Of a stretch of 64,000 nt of DNA, positions 61,390 to 64,000 are shown one piece after another. The position numbers and the translations under genes were made by a program. The DNA lies in NCBI RefSeq assembly GCF_000166135.1, contig NC_014666.1, positions 5,208,001 through 5,272,000 of the forward strand, in the 5' to 3' direction. The first letter of the stretch is position 1. Each line of letters begins with the position of its first letter. Origin of the DNA: Pseudofrankia inefficax. Lineage in GTDB: Bacteria; Actinomycetota; Actinomycetes; Frankiales; Frankiaceae. Below the pieces are notes generated by a model that saw nothing but the letters and a program-made list of their open reading frames with translations, did not search any database and was not told the origin of the DNA.

Positions 61390-62580
61390 ATGACTGATCT
61401 CTACTGGGATCCGATCGCCCCCGAACTGCGCGACGACCCGTATCCGCTCTGGCGGCGCTTACGCGACGAGGCGCCCGTCTACCGCAACGACCGCCTCGGC
61501 TTCTACGCGCTGTCCCGCTTCGACGACATCGAGCTGGCCCACCGCGACGCCGAGACGTTCAGCTCCAGCCACGGCACCACCCTCGAGACGATGGCGCCGG
61601 ATCCCTACGACACGGCGATGATCATCTGGCTCGACGCGCCGAAACACACGACGCTGCGCAAACTCGTGTCCCGCGCGTTCACCGTCCGGCGGGTCACGAT
61701 GCTGGAGGAGCGCATCCACGAGATCTGCGCGCAGCTGCTCGACCCCCAGGTCGGCTCGGGCGGTTTCGACTACGTCCAGGATTTCGCCGCGATCCTGCCG
61801 CCCACGGTCATCTCGATCCTGCTCGGTGTTCCCGGCAGTGAGCGCGAAGAACTGCGCCACATCGTCGACAACGTCTTCCACATGGAAGAAGGCGTCGGCA
61901 TGAACAACGAGACGTCGCTGGCCGCGCTGGGCGAGCTCGGGCAGCGCCTCGGCGCCCATTTCGCCGACCGGCGCACGCATCCCCGCGACGACGTGTTCAC
62001 CGACCTGGTCAACGCCGAGGTCGCCGACGAGGTGACCGGTGAGCCACGGCGGCTCACCGACGAGGAACTGGCCAGCTTCGCGATCCTGTTGTTCAGCGCC
62101 GGGAGCGAGACCGTCGCCCGCCACCTCGGCTGGGCCGCGAGCGCGCTCGACGAGTACCCCGACCAGCGGGCCGAACTGGTGCGGGACCCCGGGCTGATCC
62201 CGGGCGCGATCGAGGAGATCCTGCGCTACGAGCCGCCGTCCCCGGTGAACGCCCGGTGGACGACCCGCGACGTGACCCTGCCGGGCGGGACGATCCCGGC
62301 GAACTCCCGCGTCATCCTCATCACCGGCTCGGCCGGCCGGGACGAGCGCAGGTACGCCGACCCGGACCGGCTCGACGTCCACCGCAAGCTCGACCTGCAC
62401 ATGACGTTCGGCTACGGCGTCCACTTCTGCCTCGGGGCGGCGCTGGCCCGGCGCGAGGCCCGGATCGGCCTGGCCGAGACGCTGCTGCGCTGGCCGCAGT
62501 GGTCGGTCGACCGCGCCCGCACCGACATGCTCTACACCAGCACGGTGCGAGGCCCGCTGCGTCTGCCGATCCGGGTCTGA
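61390..62580 (+). CDS. Cytochrome P450
   Basis: A 396-residue P450 with the standard motifs: I-helix FSAGSETVARHL (acid and Thr present), K-helix EEILRYEPP and haem motif FGYGVHFCLGAAL. It resembles actinobacterial catabolic and xenobiotic-type P450s. The ATG lies just after a 17-bp tandem repeat and follows CCGGAGGC. It is in line with the ligase and SDR genes and probably hydroxylates the same substrate. Confidence 0.92.
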   Translation: MTDLYWDPIAPELRDDPYPLWRRLRDEAPVYRNDRLGFYALSRFDDIELAHRDAETFSSSHGTTLETMAPDPYDTAMIIWLDAPKHTTLRKLVSRAFTVRRVTMLEERIHEICAQLLDPQVGSGGFDYVQDFAAILPPTVISILLGVPGSEREELRHIVDNVFHMEEGVGMNNETSLAALGELGQRLGAHFADRRTHPRDDVFTDLVNAEVADEVTGEPRRLTDEELASFAILLFSAGSETVARHLGWAASALDEYPDQRAELVRDPGLIPGAIEEILRYEPPSPVNARWTTRDVTLPGGTIPANSRVILITGSAGRDERRYADPDRLDVHRKLDLHMTFGYGVHFCLGAALARREARIGLAETLLRWPQWSVDRARTDMLYTSTVRGPLRLPIRV

Positions 62581-62665
62581 CCAGCGCCTCATCCACGCGC
62601 GGCGCGCGGCTCACGCCCGCCGCTCATCAGGCATGCACCTGCGTCTTCGGAAGGATGCCCCCGTC

Positions 62666-63535
62666 ATGGTGGAGAACAGTTTCCAGAGTTCCTATGGGCC
62701 GTGGGCCCTGGTGGCCGGCGCGTCGATGGGAATCGGTGCCGCGCTGTCGCATGAGGCGGCCCGCCGCGGCTTACACGTGGTTCTGCTCGCTCGCGGCAAG
62801 GACCAGCTGGAGGCGACGGCGGCCGAGGTCGCCGCCCAGCATGGCGTCGAGGTGCGGACGATCGCCGCCGACCTGGCGTCGCCCGACATCGGCACCGTGG
62901 TGGCCGACGCGACGAAGGACCTCGACATCGGCCTGTTCGTCTACAACGCCGCGGTGGGGCCGAACAGCCGCTTCGTCGACGGTGACCTCGACCTGCACCT
63001 GCTCAGCGTCGACGTCAACTGCCGCACCCCGGTGATCCTGTGCCACCACTTCGGCCGCAGGCTGATCGACCGCGGCCGCGGCGGCATCGTGATGATCAGC
63101 TCGATGGGCGGCACCCAGGGCGCGGTCAACTTCAGCACGTACAACGCCGGCAAGGGCTTCCAGTGGATTCTCACCGAGTCGCTGTGGACGGAGCTCGCCG
63201 ACAACGGTGTCGACGCGGTCAACGTGTTCGTCGGCGCGACGTCGTCGCCGAACTACAACTCCTTTCAGGAGACGCTCGACCCAGAGCTGTGCAACCGCCT
63301 CGACACGGACGACCCGCTCGACCGGGCCCGCTCACGGCTCCTGCGACCCAGCACGCCGCAGGAGGTCGCGACCGCGTCCTATGACGGCCTCGGCCACGGA
63401 CCGGTTGCCTACACCCATCCCGACGACGCGTTCGTCTCCCAGCGGTGCTTCGCGCTACCCCGGGCCGAGGCGACCGGCGTGTGGCGGGCCCTGCAGGAGA
63501 CCTCGACCCGCCGGCCCGACAAGGTCGCCCGGTGA
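62666..63535 (+). CDS. Short-chain dehydrogenase/reductase
   Basis: A 289-residue SDR. The cofactor motif is VAGASMGIGAAL (about residues 16-27), the catalytic Ser is in MISSMGGTQ and YxxxK is in TYNAGKGF. The ATG at 62666 follows GGAAGGA by 10 bases; an ATG at 62633 is less well supported. The stop overlaps the next GTG start (GTGA). It is likely to oxidise or reduce a hydroxy/keto intermediate of the pathway. Confidence 0.9.
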   Translation: MVENSFQSSYGPWALVAGASMGIGAALSHEAARRGLHVVLLARGKDQLEATAAEVAAQHGVEVRTIAADLASPDIGTVVADATKDLDIGLFVYNAAVGPNSRFVDGDLDLHLLSVDVNCRTPVILCHHFGRRLIDRGRGGIVMISSMGGTQGAVNFSTYNAGKGFQWILTESLWTELADNGVDAVNVFVGATSSPNYNSFQETLDPELCNRLDTDDPLDRARSRLLRPSTPQEVATASYDGLGHGPVAYTHPDDAFVSQRCFALPRAEATGVWRALQETSTRRPDKVAR

Positions 63536-64000
63536 GCCGGCGCCTCCGGGTGGTCCAGTGGACCACCGGCAAGACGGGCAGCGCCGCCGTGCGCGGCATG
63601 GTCGGCCACCCTGTGCTCGACCTGGTCGGCTGCTACGCCTACTCGCCGGACAAGGTCGGGCGGGACGTCGGTGAGCTGTGCGGGATCGACCCCATCGGCA
63701 TCACCAGCACCGACGACATCGACGCGCTGCTCGCGCTCCAGCCCGACTGCGTCTCCTACATGGCGTACCGGCCGAACTTCGATCACCTCGAACGGATCCT
63801 CGAGTCGGGCGTGAACGTCGTGTCGACCATGTACATGATGGCCGGGTTCGGGTACGGCGAGCAGGCCACCCACCGGCTGCGCGACGCCTGCCTGCGGGGC
63901 GGCTCGTCGCTCTACGCCTCGGGCATCTACCCCGGCCACGCGCCGATGGTCGCCCTCGCCGCTAGCGCCATGTGCAGCCGCGTCGAGCGGCTCTCCGTCC
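63532..64000 (+). CDS. DHDPR-like NAD(P)-binding dehydrogenase, 3' end cut
   Basis: A partial product of about 156 residues that continues past the window. The start RLRVVQWTTGKTGSAAVRG and CYAYSPDKVGRDVGELCG are typical of the dihydrodipicolinate-reductase-like proteins that accompany actinobacterial lipid catabolism genes. The GTG start overlaps the SDR stop. The exact substrate is unknown. Confidence 0.85.
   Translation, partial: MSRRLRVVQWTTGKTGSAAVRGMVGHPVLDLVGCYAYSPDKVGRDVGELCGIDPIGITSTDDIDALLALQPDCVSYMAYRPNFDHLERILESGVNVVSTMYMMAGFGYGEQATHRLRDACLRGGSSLYASGIYPGHAPMVALAASAMCSRVERLSV

Overview
The DNA is very G+C-rich, with GTG/TTG starts, densely packed genes, SARP and LAL regulators, F420-type enzymes and many acyl-CoA enzymes. 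This points to a filamentous actinomycete. A Frankia/Pseudofrankia-like genome fits best, but that placement is an inference from gene style, not from a marker gene. No rRNA, tRNA, CRISPR array, integrase or complete insertion sequence was seen.

Region 1 (1-16.2 kb) is the right end of a modular type I polyketide cluster. It holds the end of a PKS (AT end, DH, KR, ACP, docking tail, no thioesterase), an FAD monooxygenase, a KASIII-like acyl-transfer enzyme, an O/N/C-methyltransferase, a P450 with an unusual I-helix, a DrrAB-type exporter, a type II thioesterase, a SARP activator, a free-standing FabD-like acyltransferase and a large LAL regulator. Strong hairpin terminators flank the P450.

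Region 2 (16.2-29.1 kb) has small hypothetical genes and a TetR gene with a well-defined double operator. It then has a catabolic block: two crotonases, a fused double acyl-CoA dehydrogenase, a Rieske oxygenase, an F420/LLM oxidoreductase, an SDR, a second TetR, a DUF1330 protein and a MarR-GNAT fusion.

Region 3 (29.3-49.1 kb) is mostly regulatory and envelope functions: an AAA+ ATPase coupled to a TPR membrane protein, an MFS transporter, a Tat-exported phosphatase lipoprotein, a GAF-LuxR regulator, a receptor Ser/Thr kinase with an extracellular seven-bladed WD40 domain, a small Asn/Ser/Gly-rich peptide, a GT39-like glycosyltransferase, a NarL-type two-component pair and three cyclic-di-GMP genes (GGDEF with degenerate EAL, PAS-GGDEF, GAF-EAL).

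Region 4 (49.1-64 kb) has a TetR gene, a metallophosphatase, an orphan substrate-binding lipoprotein and a GluABCD-like amino-acid ABC transporter. A second catabolic operon follows: a split acyl-CoA dehydrogenase pair, an acyl-CoA ligase, an amidohydrolase, a P450, an SDR and a DHDPR-like dehydrogenase that runs off the end.

The most interesting signal is a shared A/T-only-core palindrome with consensus TAGATATATCTA. Five sites match at 11 of 12 positions, with weaker copies nearby. Four of the five strong sites lie 25-45 bases before starts of catabolic genes in regions 2 and 4. This suggests one unrecognised regulator ties the two catabolic blocks into a single regulon. Other signals are a family of about 80-bp palindromic intergenic repeats (four copies) and at least seven genes whose -10 box lies 6-7 bases before the start codon, as expected for leaderless mRNAs.
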